A model generated the notes under the pieces. It worked only from the letters and a program-made list of their open reading frames with translations, did not search any database and was not told the DNA's origin. The position numbers and the translations under genes were made by a program. DNA of 64,000 nucleotides from Biscogniauxia marginata (taxonomy: Eukaryota > Ascomycota > Sordariomycetes > Xylariales > Xylariaceae). The stretch lies in the NCBI GenBank assembly GCA_022695795.1, contig MU404120.1:62001-126000 (forward strand), in the 5' to 3' direction. Positions 12,039 through 24,499 of the stretch are shown here, piece after piece. How positions within the stretch are numbered: the first letter of the stretch is position 1; each line of letters starts with the position of its first letter.

Positions 12039-12757
12039 ATGGCTGCCGTCTCGACAACGACGGGGTCGGGGACGGGGACGGGCTCGATCGTCTACGAGCG
12101 ACACATCCAGCGGGTCCACCGCTACCACTGGCCCGCCATACAGCTCAACGTCTGGATGCTGGTCATGCTGGCCGCGTCGTGCTGCATCATCGGCGTGCTG
12201 GCGACCTTCATCGGCGTCCAGCAGCAGCTGCTCCTGTCCATCCCCTGGTAAGTCGCAAGTCAGGTCTTTTTTCTCTCTTCCTCTCTCCCTCCCTCCCTCT
12301 TTATCTTCCCCCTCCCCGCAAATCGTAGGGAAAAAAACTTCCAGACGCTAACCAGCGATTTAATTTTACATATATATAAAGGTACTTCCCGTACTTCATC
12401 ACCGTGTCGGCGCTGACGATCGCCTTCGTCGGCGCGCTGCTCTGGCTGATCGCGCAGCGGCGCCTGCTACCCTCGATTGTCATCCTCGGCGCTTTCATGT
12501 TCTTCGTGCTGTGGATGGTCGGGCTCGTCGTCGTCAGCATCGAGCTCTGGGGGCCGTGGGGCTCGGTCAGCCTCAACTGTCAGCGCCTCGTCTGGGGCGA
12601 CACGCCGTTCGGCAACAACCAGGCCACCCTCGCCTGGCTCGAGCAGCGGTCCATCTGCCAGTCGTGGCAGGCCGTCTTCGCCTTCGCCCTCGTCGGCTGC
12701 CTCTTCCTGCTCTGGATGATCGTCATGGCCGTCCAGGTCTTCTACGATGACTCGTAA
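12039..12757 (+). CDS. Four-transmembrane (MARVEL-like) membrane protein
   Basis: Two exons, 12039-12247 and 12382-12757, encode 194 residues. The junction restores the Trp codon of SIPW-YFPY. Four hydrophobic helices are visible: about residues 36-58 (LNVWMLVMLAASCCIIGVL), 72-92 (YFITVSALTIAFVGALLW), 98-121 (SIVILGAFMFFVLWMVGLVV) and 163-186 (AVFAFALVGCLFLLWMIVM). A loop between helices 3 and 4 has two cysteines (LNCQRL and SICQSW) that could form a disulfide. This is the plan of fungal MARVEL-like tetraspan proteins of plasma membrane or vesicles. The assignment rests on topology only. The N-terminus is Thr/Gly/Ser-rich and low in complexity. Confidence 0.8.
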
Positions 12758-13433
12758 GCAAAAGAAAAAAAAAGGAAAAGAAAAGAAAAGAAAAAGAAGA
12801 GAAAAAAAAGGTCCCAGATCACTGAGTTCGGATATTATGGAAATATCTGCGTACCCCCGCGATACGGTTATAAAATACTACTATGATGATGATGGATGGG
12901 ATTTAACGGGGACATGCGAGACTGACGATAACTGAGACGAAGAGGTTTCGATACGGATATACGGCGTTTTTGGTATGATATCTCCTAGCGGCCGAGGAAA
13001 CTTTCCATTTGAGAGAAGGGAGGGGGGGGGGGACGAATGCCCTTTTGTATATTCTGGTCTACTTTTGAAATGTGGGCAAGAGGCTTGAAAATTAGCAACA
13101 TGATAGATGACAGGTTCCGCGAGCACACTGTCTACTTTTTTTTTGGTTTTTTTTGCGTTACCAAAATCATGCGATGGCTACTGCAATGACAAATCACATC
13201 TCAGGATAACAATGAAAATATTATATACCAAATGTTATCAAGTAGTAGGTAGAGAAAAGCCATTTTTATTGAGGTTTTCTGATAAGTTATTTATGTCCCT
13301 TGTAGTAGAGTGCCTTGCCTGTCCTATGAATCCCCGAATACTCCCGCCCGAGTCCACCTGTCCTCTGAATCAAATGCAATGGAACAAACTAAGCCGGTAC
13401 CATACCCGAGTATGACCATGAAAAGAGGCACGT
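12758..13433. other. Intergenic region between convergent genes
   Basis: About 0.7 kb between the 3' ends of the membrane protein and the small minus-strand gene. It has A-rich (12761-12810), G-run (13020-13031) and T-run (13135-13153) tracts and no supported gene. Confidence 0.5.
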
Positions 13434-13901
13434 TTAGTTTGAGAACTTGGGGTTGACCTTGCTTCTGTGATAGGGGAAGGCGTATTAGTAACGTGTGTAT
13501 TTATGTATATCTGCCCTTGGACAACATGGTTTACAAGCATGGTAGGAGATTAGGTAAAGGGGGAAAGGGGGGGGAGGGGGGATCTGGTTGGAACTCACCC
13601 GGTGGACTTCTCGTACGCGCCGCGGATGCTGTCGGTCACCTTCTCGCGGTTCGAGGGCGTGGTGTTGACGCCGGCCTTCTTGCTGACGAAGTCGGCGACT
13701 AAAAAGGGTTGTTAGCCAAACGAGTTACACAGCAGAGAAGAGAGAGAGAGAGAGAGAGAGGGATGTAATGTATGTAGAGAGAGGATTTATACCTTTGTCC
13801 CCGATATCTGGCTTCTGCCCGCCGGCCGTCTGCTGCTGGTTGGTGTTGCCGGTGCCGGCGCCGGACTTGTTGCCGCCTACGAGGTTCTTGAGGGCGTCCA
13901 T
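13434..13901 (-). CDS. Small hydrophilic stress-type protein (Hmp1-like, 79 aa)
   Basis: Three minus-strand exons, 13901-13793, 13698-13599 and 13464-13434, encode 79 residues starting MDALKNLVGGNK and ending GSKVNPKFSN. The donors are GTATAA and GTGAGT, the acceptors TTTAG and ACAG. Intron 1 carries the (CT)n tract seen as (AG)n on the plus strand. If intron 2 were retained, a TGA would stop the protein just after EKSTG. The spliced form is preferred because it regains the conserved C-terminus. The protein is highly charged, Gly/Gln/Asn-rich at the N-terminus, with a helix GDKVADFVSKKAGV and a second helix REKVTDSIRGAYEK. This matches a family of short fungal proteins annotated as heat-shock-like or cruciform-DNA-recognition (Hmp1) proteins. 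Its cellular role is poorly known. Confidence 0.85.
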
Positions 13902-15217
13902 TGTTGTGGTATTGTCTTAGTTGGTAAACTAGAATTGTTTCTAGGGAATTTTCTTTCGTGATGTAAATTTAAAAATAAAAATAAAATAAAAAAATTTTAT
14001 TTTACCGAACTTGAGTTGTAGAGGTGAGATTATGTGTTCGGAGGGGAGAGATTTTGGGGGAGACAGAGAGAGAGAGAGAATAATGAATGAACAGCAAGCA
14101 ACAAGTAGGAGCTTCGACTTAAATATGGCCTCCCTGAACCTGAACCTTTTCCACCGGCATCGTCACCGAGGGAAGGCCCTGGCCGCATTCAGTCACAAAC
14201 AGCTGATGAACCTAGCATCTGCTACACCCTCTGACAATATAATGACGTTCAGAGATCTAGGCCGTGATTCAACCCGTTTTTTTTTCCTTCCTCAAAGCAG
14301 GTAATATGTACGTCGGGTTGTGTCCTTCGGGTGCCAAGGTTTCAAAGGCTACAAAGACGTCATCACCATTTCTCTATCCACCGTGTGACCTGCGTATTAG
14401 TTCGGGTTAGCTGGTTTCAACGCCTTAGTCCGCATTGAACCTAGGTTCGTCAGTAAAGAGCTTACCTTGAAGCTTAGCTCCCAAAGCGCCTCCATACGTC
14501 ATATAAAACCACTCAAAGTAAATCTGGAACGCGGGCAGGCTTTGAACAAAGAACTTTCGGCCTTCTCCCGTCGGGATGTTTCCTCCTTCCCGGATTTTGT
14601 TATATGCTCAGCTCTTCTGCGTTGAAGCCCCTGGACTAACCAGAGCTAAATCAATTGAACGGTTTGAAAATAATATAAATTTTTGATATCAAAAAAAGAA
14701 CTCCACGTGGGGGGAGTGTAGCTCTCTCATCGAAAACCCATAACAAGGTAGGTATCAATAAACCCCCCCTTCTGTCTAACCCCTCTCCTAATCTCCTCCC
14801 CTTAAACCGTTCCCTTCCGTAGAGGTATTTTCCCCAGCTCGTCTCTTGCAAAGAGAGAGAGCTAGAGAGAAAGGGGGGGATAAAGGGCCGTCAATTAGAT
14901 GTCCCCCCCCTTTATATCTTAGACGTTCAACGCCGATACCAAATAAAAAAAGAAAGCCCGATAAGGACCAGGCTTGAGCATAAGCCTTTGCACTGTACGC
15001 CCCCCACCCCTGCCCTACGCCGGCCGGCATTTCCATTCGATGCCAATCCAAATGTTTATGCATAGCCCGAACGCCGTTCCTTATGATAGATACATCGACA
15101 CGATGTCCTTTATGTGCAATAGCAAGTCTTGGCCCCCCAATTCATTCGTGAGGAGAGTATGGTACAACCCCGGCCTCCTCTAGAGAGAGGAAAATTAAAA
15201 GAAAGATCATCCCTTCT
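13902..15217. other. Intergenic region, no gene recognised
   Basis: About 1.3 kb upstream of the small minus-strand gene and downstream of the GT90 gene. It contains a GA microsatellite (about 14063-14078), an AT-rich tract at 13965-14000 that is the likely proximal promoter of the small gene, and several homopolymer runs. Open frames at 14011-14304 and 14788-15063 show no protein-like features. Confidence 0.45.
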
Positions 15218-17294
15218 TCATACCAAATCGTCTACCCAACCCATCTTTTCTCTCCGGTCATCAGAAATCCGCGCGTACTCGAGTAATAACCGTAACACGT
15301 AAATCTGCATGTCCTCTTTTCGAAGGACCTTCTCCGCCCAGGCCTTGCCATTCAGCGCTATTTTCTTGGCTGCTGCGTCGTGGCTAGGTACCGAGTTCCC
15401 GTAGCCTAAGAAATATTCCATAATGCCATAAAAGTCGCCAAACCGGTTATCCATTGGAACAAAATGTTTCCAGGCATACAGGCGACTGTCGTGCCATTCG
15501 CGGAATAGCGTACTCTTGATAGGTAGACTTGTGCTTCTTAGGAAGCCTAGGTACCGGCCGGAAAACGAGTTACCGTCGATATCGGGCAGGTACTTGTACT
15601 CGAACTGAAGACTTAGTGGCTGACTGTCGAGTACGATGTAGTCGTTGTCCGTGTACTCGCAGAGCCCATCTTCCTGTTTGGGTTTGTAGTCAGGATCACA
15701 GAAGAGGTCGGTAAAACCAACATCAGCCCACTCCGACACCCAAGGCCCGAGTCGCTTCTCCTTTTGTGCCGCGAGGCCGTAAGTGCTATCTGGAAGTATA
15801 AAGTTGCTGGGCGGCTCTAGCCCAGCTTCCGCACGAGCAATCTTCGTGCCGTTGCTCATCGACACGAATCGGTGACGCTGAAACCCTCTCCATGTGGACT
15901 CGTTGTTGCGTCCGCCGGTGGCCACTCCGCGCCAGATCAAATCGCCGAGTTTGTCATTCCAATCCGGACCGTGATTGTCTCCCCCAGTGAACCTCTCCTC
16001 CTCGTTCCAGTACATAGGCGCAGGAAGTAGAATCTCGCTATTCGTGGCTAACTTGCTCCCTCCGAACATAGGGAACAGGGTCTTAGTCGAAGAGATGGTT
16101 AATGGACGGATGAAGATGCCCTCGAGCCCTTGCAGATCGGGCTGGTGACAGAACTCGGTAGACAGCGTGAAATTAGAAACATAGCCTTTGTATTGATGTG
16201 GGGTCGCCCAGGAAGGTGAGAAGCTTGGTAGCTCCTCGAAGGATTGCAGGAGCGGAGCTTTGCGAGCGGGACTGTCTGGCGAGCACCCGCGACGAGCAAT
16301 GAGCCAGAAGGGATCTAGTATAGGTTAGCAGTGTTCATGGCATGGTCCTCTTTTTTGCGGGAGCAATAATAATCGTACCAGTATCTTCCCAGCCCTTCTT
16401 CTTGGTATTGCGGACTTTGCTACCCTTACCAGGTAGAGCCAACTTTTGAAATTTCGAGATGACATCCTTGACGGGAGTAATGGCGCGCGCTTTCTCCGCC
16501 TTCTTTACATAGCCGGTCATATCTTCCCAAGGGACAACGATGCGGGGTTCGTCCATAGCATTCAGGGCAAGATCCATGTCGGGCAACATGTGCTCAATGG
16601 TTTTTATCATGTCAAGCCAGATCTGCGTCCAGAACCAGTCACTTTCGGCACTGGCATTCCCATTGCGGATGTTAATGGTCATCTCGAAATCCCAAGCGTC
16701 CCTGCGCATGACCTTGGGCTGGATTCCCCAGAAGGGATTCAGGTCGTGGTAGATCTGGTCGAAGAAGTCCTCGACCATGACAGCGTTGTTTTCCTTGGCG
16801 AACTCGTACCACCTGTCGAAGCCTGGGGGTGGGTGTCTACCGCGACGCTCGCGATACGCCGCGGCAGCTTCAGCAAGAGTTTTGGACTCCTTTGCGAGTA
16901 TTTGGTTGAAGTCCTTCTCGGCGATCTGGATAAGCCTATCGATGGGGTGGCCTTCGTTGGTTTGCTCGGAGGGCTGTTCGTGCGCGGGATTCGAATCGAC
17001 TATCGGCTTCTCGTCCACGCCGTAGCTGCCGTCCCCAACTTGAACAGTAGCATCAGCTTGAACAGACTCGTGATGCCCCTCACCATCCATTTGCTTCCCA
17101 GGCTGTTCGTTGTTGACGAGGCTGTCGTGGATGGAAGAGTCGGGGCCGACTGACACATAGGTGACAGGGACCGAGTCATCGTGGGCGCGAGTGTCGCCGG
17201 AGAGGTAGTAAAAGAGGCATAGTATAAAAACGGCTGGGAAAATATACCGAATGAAGTGAGACGGTCGCCTTGGGGGGAAGGCGGGCGACCGCAT
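15218..17294 (-). CDS. Type II membrane glycosyltransferase family 90 (CAP10-like)
   Basis: Two minus-strand exons, 17294-16379 and 16314-15218, encode 670 residues. The single intron has donor GTACGA and acceptor CTAG and joins GWEDTG to DPFWLIARR in frame. Residues about 14-31 form one membrane helix after a short basic tail, so this is a type II Golgi-type enzyme. An acidic, low-complexity stem follows to about residue 130. The luminal domain has GT90/CAP10 marks: WDFEMTINIRNG, the segment DKLGDLIWRGVATGGR, WRGFQRHRFVSM and the late YKYLPDIDGNSFSGRYLGFL. Relatives are the cryptococcal CAP10/CAS-type xylosyltransferases and the animal POGLUT group; the donor and acceptor sugars cannot be told here. 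C-terminal residues SLPIKSTLFREWHDSRLYAWKHF are typical of the family. Confidence 0.92.
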
Positions 17295-20200
17295 TGTGAG
17301 GCAAAGACGCCGAAGGCCTATGAAGGGCGCCAGAACGTCGTCGTCTGGAGGAGATGGGAAGTTGTAAAAACAATAAAGGGTTCCCGGGAGCTCGCGGTGC
17401 CGATGAATTTAAGGTGGCCGGCTATCGCACCAGAAGTGGCTAGTAGATCGGATTGAATTCGAAAGGGACAAGCAGCCCTTTACTTTATTTTGCCCCTTGT
17501 CCTTTTGCCCGTCTGCCTTCGAGTCCTTTTTTGATCGTCGAAAGTCAAAAATGGCGTAGACGGCAATTCAAAGTAACGCGCGCAGGCAACGGGCCGTGTC
17601 TGCAATAATTCCTAGTGCATATAATGCTAATCATACCTTAGTTTCGACTCGTCGAGATAGTCGGATGCGCGAGGGATATCGTCAAATAGTAGAGAGCCAA
17701 AGAGCGGTCGGTCGCGGTCGTGATCGCTGTCGTCATTTGTCGTCAAAGTCGTTCGCCCGTCCGTCCTAGGCTCCGGTGTTCGCTGTCACAGAAGATTTAA
17801 AAATAGCCATGCGGATGACTTTGGCGAATGGAGGTGGTGAGGGAAAAGAGGTCATACACTAGACTGGAGAAAAGAAATGGAAGAGAAGCGCAGCGTGAGG
17901 GTTCATGACAAGTAATCAATCAGATAATGTGTAAAGGTAGAGTAGAGATGGTGGTGTTAGCACGAAGTGGAGGAGACATGGGAGGTGTTGTATGCTACAG
18001 TGTCTGCTGAATTTCCGTGCCCTTAGGTTGCTATGCGCCCCGAAAAGATCAAATTTGGGGGTGGGGTTTAATGGAAGACAGATGACAGGGTTAGGTCTGT
18101 ATGCATGTAGGTATGTACCTTATGTACCTATTCTTTAGCAGGTACGTAATCGAGGTACGAGGTACCTGAGCTGGTGGGGTTTTAGAGGGGGGGCAGGTTG
18201 TTTCGCAACAGTGCAGTGCCCCATTTCAGCCTCGAATTAACGTTCTCTAATAAACCTACGCAGAGAGGTAATTATCCATTGCATCCTTCTCCTAAGCGAA
18301 AGGGGAAAGGTGCCAAGCCGATCACCCTAAGACAGAGACAGATCAACGTACTCGCAGATAATGACTGTTATTATCGCTACCTTGATTCTCTTTCTCTACC
18401 ACTATCACCTGATCAGTAGGTACACGTACAAGTACCGTGTGTCCATTGGCTCAAACAAAGAACACGAACACCACATGCGCATATCTTTTATGTAGATACC
18501 CGAGATGATCAAGTAGTGCCACTTAAAAAATAATGATTTACATACCTACCTAAGGTAAGCAGGTACTTGCTAAATATCGACTCAGACAACTTGACTAAAC
18601 TAACAACGCGAGTCATGAGATACATAAAATATATAGGTACATCACGATGCACCATGCTGATATGGCGGGGTACATGTAGTACATAGGTACATACTTAAGA
18701 GAAGTTAAGATGCGTCGGGTACGAAGTAAACTCCAAAAAATGTATAGTTGAGGTATCTAATACGGGTATCTCAAATAACTTAACTATAGATAGTTAAAAG
18801 GTGTAATTTAGGTCCGGTAGTCAAACTACCATTGGACAACTGACTAGTAAGCTGAGTGCTAACCTGTAAATCCTTGTCTCACCTAATGTTCTGGCATCAA
18901 ACACGACGTTGCCCACCATGGTAGGTATTTTTATGTCAAGTGCATGTCTTGCTCGTAGTGGTGGGATGGAGATCGATGACTCGGATGCCCGGCCGTCTCG
19001 TCTCTCTCCCTGCAGGTCCCATGTAAGTAAGTAACCGAGATTCCATTAATAGCGTCAATCAATATATAAAAACGACAGGATGTCATCTTTTCCCACATAC
19101 CTACTAAATGTGTGTCACCCCCACAGATGCAAGGTAACCTTGGCATAATATATTCATACATATTCGCATCCGGCAATTGCCTCTGCGCGCGCACGAGACG
19201 ATTCTGGAATGTCTGTAGAACGGGGGGCAGTCGGATCGCCGGAAACTCATGATGGCCATAAACGGACCGAGCAATATATGTAGTGATGCAAGTAGTAGAT
19301 GGTTAATATGCGGTGGTGAATCGCTCGCGTGGACATGGAGGGTGACATTTCCCGGGGGGGAAGGGGGGTTAGCTAGCCTATTCCGGCGTTTCGTGATTGG
19401 GTCTCTGAATTATCTATATCAATAGATGTAAGATCTACACATGCACTTACTTCATAGCGTCCCTTTCAATCTTTCTTTCTTTACCTTGTCTCTCTCTCAC
19501 TCTTTTCAAGTTTAACCGCTACGGGGGATATACGAAAGTGGCAACCTTTAAAAAGAGAGCGAGAGGGAAAACACAGGCAAAGATTACAATTAGGTACAGA
19601 CTATTAGTATAGGTCAAGGTGAGACAAATCGCACAAGGGATGAGAAGGAGATGAAAGGGGGGAACAATACTGATTGGCGCGACTATAACGAAGATTACGG
19701 CAGCACATCAACCAGAGGAATCCTTCCCATCACGACACTAGGCGATTCGTATTCTATCTTATTATGTATGACCTTCAAACTAGAGTCGATGTCATTAGCC
19801 TGCAGTAGTATCTTCGTGTTTATGTACGTATTTAATAGTATAGATACGGACCTATCATTAATCTAACTAGGTACATGTAACTCCTCACTAGCGAGGCTAA
19901 CCCCTAAATTAATTCCTCATATTCCCTTCTTCTCTGTTTCTTCTCTCTCTCCCTCTTTTTTTTCCTTTCTTAAAATCATCTCCTCGTTCAAAAATCTTCG
20001 CCCCCGTCTCTTCTACATATAGCTGTGTAGGTAAGTAATGTAGGTATGCAGTGTCCAGGGGTATATCCTGTGTCGACGCACGTATTTTCGCACTACCCCA
20101 GCCAAGCTTTTCGCTTCATGTCTCCTCGACTTCCAAAACTCGGGACGGGTCTGAAATTAACTAGGATTAAGTGCTTGGCATCCACTCTGCCGGTGATGAC

Positions 20201-21429
20201 ATATGATACGGTGCATAACACAACAGCAGCACATCTGTACCTACCAGGTAGGTAGGTATGTCTGTGTGTATAGGTAGGGCGTTGCATGACAATGCTTGTT
20301 CGTGATGATAACCCATTCAACCAGATTCCAGTACATGTTACCTACGCAAAGTAAACCCGAGTCAAACTCATGAGACACCATGGAAATATGTAGCATATAG
20401 AATAAAAGGAGGTATCTCATTCATACACATCTAGTTACTAGTTACTGTATACCTACACATGCACCCACGCAGAGAACGATCCTCTTCTGATGACGACGGA
20501 TCGATTGATTGATAGGGAAGGCTTGTGCGTTTGCGATCCGAGCTTTCCAAAGTCTTGGGGGGTGGGTAGATTTGCAGATCGCGTCAAAAAGGGGTCCGCA
20601 ATGTCTCGGCTCCTTGGCGCCCACCTTCGACCTTCGCAGATTGAAAATGCCTTTTAGGAAGTTTTATACACCGATGTCTCTAGAAGAAGAAGAAAAAGGC
20701 TTCTACCACATAATCAGCTTTCATGTTTTTATGTAATGGTCCATTTATACGTACCATCGCTTCCTTTTCCTTTTCCTTTTCCTTTCCCATTACCTACCTA
20801 GGTACCTACCTACCTATCTATCCTCCGATCCAGGCAAGATCATATCTGTTACTCGATAACTGTGCCAAAGCGTTGCATCTCAAGCCGTGTGGGTTTCCAC
20901 TGACCTCCCCCCTGGTCCCTAACCCTGACTCGGGAACTCATAATAATGTGTTGATCGTCAAAGATGTTGCGGAGCGGAGCGGAGCAAACAGCTACACTGC
21001 ATACGTACACTAAGGATCGATATTAGAAAAGCGACTGCTACTGAACTGTCTACTGGAGTTAATAGTCGGCACTCAAAACAGAGATGCCAGAGCGCGCGCT
21101 TCTATTAAATTTCACAAATACCGGGCCAGACAACATCTCCGGAAGTTGGGACCACGGCATCCTGTCTATCACAGATCGACAGTGATCGATGTGCAGTCGG
21201 TAGCCGGGGGATCACGTACGGGTACGATACAAAAACTGGTTTACGCGTAAGATAACCATTTGTTTTCACTTTCCACTCTTTTTCATCATACCGAAGAAGG
21301 ACGGATAACTGTCAGTCTTTCTTGGTATGTTTCACCCTCTAATGCATATTTTTCTAATGCGTTATGTCTATAGACGCTATATATACATGTATTCATACAA
21401 ATGTTTTTTTAGTGACTATCGGCTTCCAT
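17295..21429. other. Gene-poor region rich in TACCTA/TAGGTA words
   Basis: Just over 4 kb without a supported gene on either strand. The left part is the promoter of the GT90 gene. The rest is dense in short words TAGGTA, TACCTA and GGTACC (for example 18107-18180, 18541-18568, 20032-20047, 20238-20275, 20788-20820). It also has pyrimidine tracts (19925-19970) and a TTCCTT repeat (20760-20788). No transposase or reverse-transcriptase motif was seen. Confidence 0.5.
20788..20820. repeat. TACCTACCTAGGTACC-type repeat cluster
   Basis: Tandem CCTA/TAGG words form an imperfect palindrome around CCTAGGTACC. The same word pattern recurs at 20238-20275, 23645-23662, 26118-26192 and 43382-43394, always outside genes. 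It follows a TTCCTT hexamer tract at 20760-20788. Confidence 0.6.
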
Positions 21430-23405
21430 TCATTGGTCGTTCAAAGGACCAGTGTCCTCATGTTTACCATCTGTGGTTTCCTCCGTTGTGCGCGCAATTA
21501 GTTCGTGAAATCCGGGTCGGAAGGGCCATTCCATCCAGAGCTCGAGGAGTTGCTCCCACTGTCGTGTGTTCAACAACCTCGGCGTGGGCTGTGCGTATCG
21601 TAAGTCGGGAATGATCCCAGTAGATTCAGTGGCTTTGAGGCTCGTGAACCGCGGCATGATGTAATCAGCAGCCCCTGGATATAGGCCGTCCAAGCTTTGG
21701 GCGAGGGGCAGGGTGCACTGGCCGAGCATGGAGCTCACGATCATGTCGAAGCTATCCGAGGCACGATTCGAGCTTGGGCCCGTCTGGCGGAGCAGCGGGT
21801 GGACTGGCTTAGGCTGGATGTCGAGGAGGCTACATTCTACATTAGGTAAGAACTCTTCGGCCCGCATAGCCATCGGTTCGTAAAATCGACGATCCCAGTG
21901 GAGTATTGGAGGCGACTGTTTGAAATAATGAAGGTTGTCCCTGTACGTGGAAAACTCGTCAACGAACCCTTTAGATTTGTTTTGTATGCTGGCAATCCAC
22001 TTCGCCTCGCGTTCCTTGATCACTTCGGGGCTGACCGTGGGATCCCCATAAAGTTTGGAAATGGCAATAAGGGCCTGGTAGAATTCTAACAACTGGTTGT
22101 GTTTCCTGCCCTCCCAGTTTGACCGCCATGTATAACCCCTCATCGTTTTGAACTCCGCCGAGTCTCTGCTAAGAGCCTCCTTCTCGTTGGCCGCCTCAAG
22201 CTCCGCTAAGGTGTCTTGAAAGGCCCTCTTGAAGGTTGGTGGCTCCTCGCCCGGCACTGGTACGTGTTGTCCTGACTCCAGGAGGTCAAGAGCTTCCCGG
22301 AAGGCCTCGGATTCTCTGCCGGCGGGCATTCGCATGCCAGCGGCTTGCATTCTCTGGATGGCAGCGACAGTGCTGCTCATATCGATGGCGGTCTCGCGGG
22401 TGAACCAGGCAGAGTCGACTCCGTCGCGGCCACACACCTCGTGAACCCATTCGCACGCGAGCTCGGCCACGAGAGCCCCCCGCTTGCGTTTCTGCAATGA
22501 CTTGGGGAGTAGGCCTGACTTCTCTTCGCAACGGGTCCAAACCAGCATACGAACTTGTCCGTAGCGTTGAAAGATGGTGCTGGTGCGGACAGCATCGACG
22601 AACTGGTGTAGGAGGAGCTGGGCTATCGAATCAAACATCCTGTAACGCCTCTTTGGGTGGAAGGCGAAGTTTGCCGTGACGAGTAGAGTGTCATTCCGCT
22701 GCATCTGACTAGGCCCATCAGCAACTACCTGGTGGGGCAGATGCTCCTGATCCAAGACGGAGTAGAGGTCTGTCCATACGATCCCACTCTTAGGAACGAG
22801 TTTGGTGCCTGGCCGGTCGAGTAGCGGCTGGAGGAAGGGCCTGTAGAACTCCTCGTCAGGTTCCATTAAAATGTGGGATCGTGGTTGAAGATAGTCGTTG
22901 AGTTTACGACTCCACAGTCCAGCGCCGGGATATATATCAACGATATCACATCCTCGATGGCGATCAAGCGAGGAGCCAATGTAGGAGAAAATATCATCTA
23001 TATATAAGTAGACAGAAACCTTGATGTCAGCTGGCGTGGCTTCGTGGATGCAAGAATGCTAAAGAGTCGTGTGTTCTGCGTACCGCATAGTGGTTCACTG
23101 ACGATGTTCACGCGAGTCTTGTCGCCTTTAACTTTATTCGTCTTATTCGTCGCCGGGCTCGCCGTACGTTTTCGAGTTTTCGAGCCCCCCTTCGCAGACT
23201 CCTTCGCAGACTCCTTCAAGGTGTCTTTCCTAACCTTCCATGTCCCGGTAGCAAGAAGCTGCTCAGCTAACGGAAAGCCGGCATTCAATTGATTACTATC
23301 GATATGCCTCTCAGCTAAGCCGCGACGTGTCGACGGCAAAACATGTCGTCGGCTTCGTATGAGGGGAGTGGAGATATTCCGCACATGGCGGCGGACAAGA
23401 AACAT
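21430..23405 (-). CDS. mtf1: Mitochondrial transcription factor 1 / KsgA-Dim1-like protein
   Basis: Two minus-strand exons, 23405-23084 and 22997-21430, encode 629 residues. The intron (GTACGC...ATATAG) joins VSEPLC to DDIFSYIGSS. The ATG at 23405 opens a classic mitochondrial presequence (MFLVRRHVRNISTPLIRSRR), so it is preferred over an in-frame ATG at 23519. A Lys/Thr-rich linker follows. The rRNA adenine dimethyltransferase-type fold starts with motif I in the form DIVDIYPGAGLWS and the acidic loop MEPDEEFYRPFL. The motif that in active methylases reads N-L/I-P-Y is here LLVTANFAFHP. Loss of that motif is expected of Mtf1, which helps mitochondrial RNA polymerase start transcription instead of methylating rRNA. 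The C-terminal half is a long fungal-specific extension. Symbol given by family resemblance. Confidence 0.87.
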
Positions 23406-24499
23406 GTGAGATGATGGACGGAGTACATAAGCTCTATTACTAGAGTTTATCGGGAGTACTCGATCATGCCTAATGATGCTCAAAAGATATTTATGATTTG
23501 GGGTTGTTTTTCGGTTCAACCTTCTTCATTTCAACTTCAACCCGTCACTCGTCCAATCCGAGAAGGAAAAAAAGAATATTTTGCGCACCACTAATAAAGG
23601 TGGTGTAAGTCCGTGATTATGTAATTCCCCTACCCACGTACATAGGTAACTACCTAGGTACCTGTCTCCGCTTTGCTTTTAGCATTTTTTATTCTGCTGC
23701 ACCTTACCGCTACATATTTTAAGTTCTACCTGCACTGTCTTGTGGCTACCGGCAGATGTCGTAGACACGTGCAATGACGGTATGCAGATATGTCGTCGAC
23801 CTATCACAATTCATACGGGTAGTTTGCATCGAAGGATCAATTCAATTCCTTGCTATCGCTTCATCTACCTTAACAACCGTTTCCATTTTCAATTCAGCGA
23901 GAAAAAAAAAAAAAAAAGAGAGACGATGGCAACATGCGCCCCCTTCCCCCGTCTTAGCGACCCGAAAGCACTATGCAGGAGGGCCTGATCCCTGATAATC
24001 CATCGTCCCTACGACTACCGGGTAGGTATCATTCTGCTCCTGCGACACAGTCTCTGATTGGATGTTTGCATATGACGGGCTGAGCTCTGCGGGTTGCACC
24101 GCCTTATGCACCCCGAATCGAGTTAAAACAGATTCATTGCTGAGGCCATCTTGCTGATGATAAACAGATGACGGTCCCGACAACACACATACTGCGGGGC
24201 TATACAGGGGTTTATAGTATGATAGCTACCCATCTACATAGTTTTCCTAGTGTACATGTATGCATAGTCTTTAGTCTTCGCCGTCCTAATCGACGGGATA
24301 TAAGGGCAAACTGCTTCCTCTTAGGATCGAGATGTTCCAGTAGGAAATCCATCCATCAACTTGCCAATTTCACTACATGTGGCTTCAATAATATTATTCT
24401 CAAGTATTCGACATAAGTTAGCTTCATCCATCTGTCAAGCGCCCAAATCAACTCGTCTACGTCGGCGCCAACTACTTAAGTACTCCCAGGCTAGCCACC
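23406..24499. other. Intergenic region between divergent genes
   Basis: About 1.1 kb that holds the promoters of the mitochondrial factor (minus) and the small anchored protein (plus). Contains a TACCTAGGTACC element at about 23645-23662 and an A15 run at 23902-23916. Open frames here look non-coding. Confidence 0.5.

Noticed and set aside
16446..17153. A 235-codon plus-strand frame opposite the GT90 gene
   Set aside because: Shadow of the first GT90 exon; no recognisable motif.
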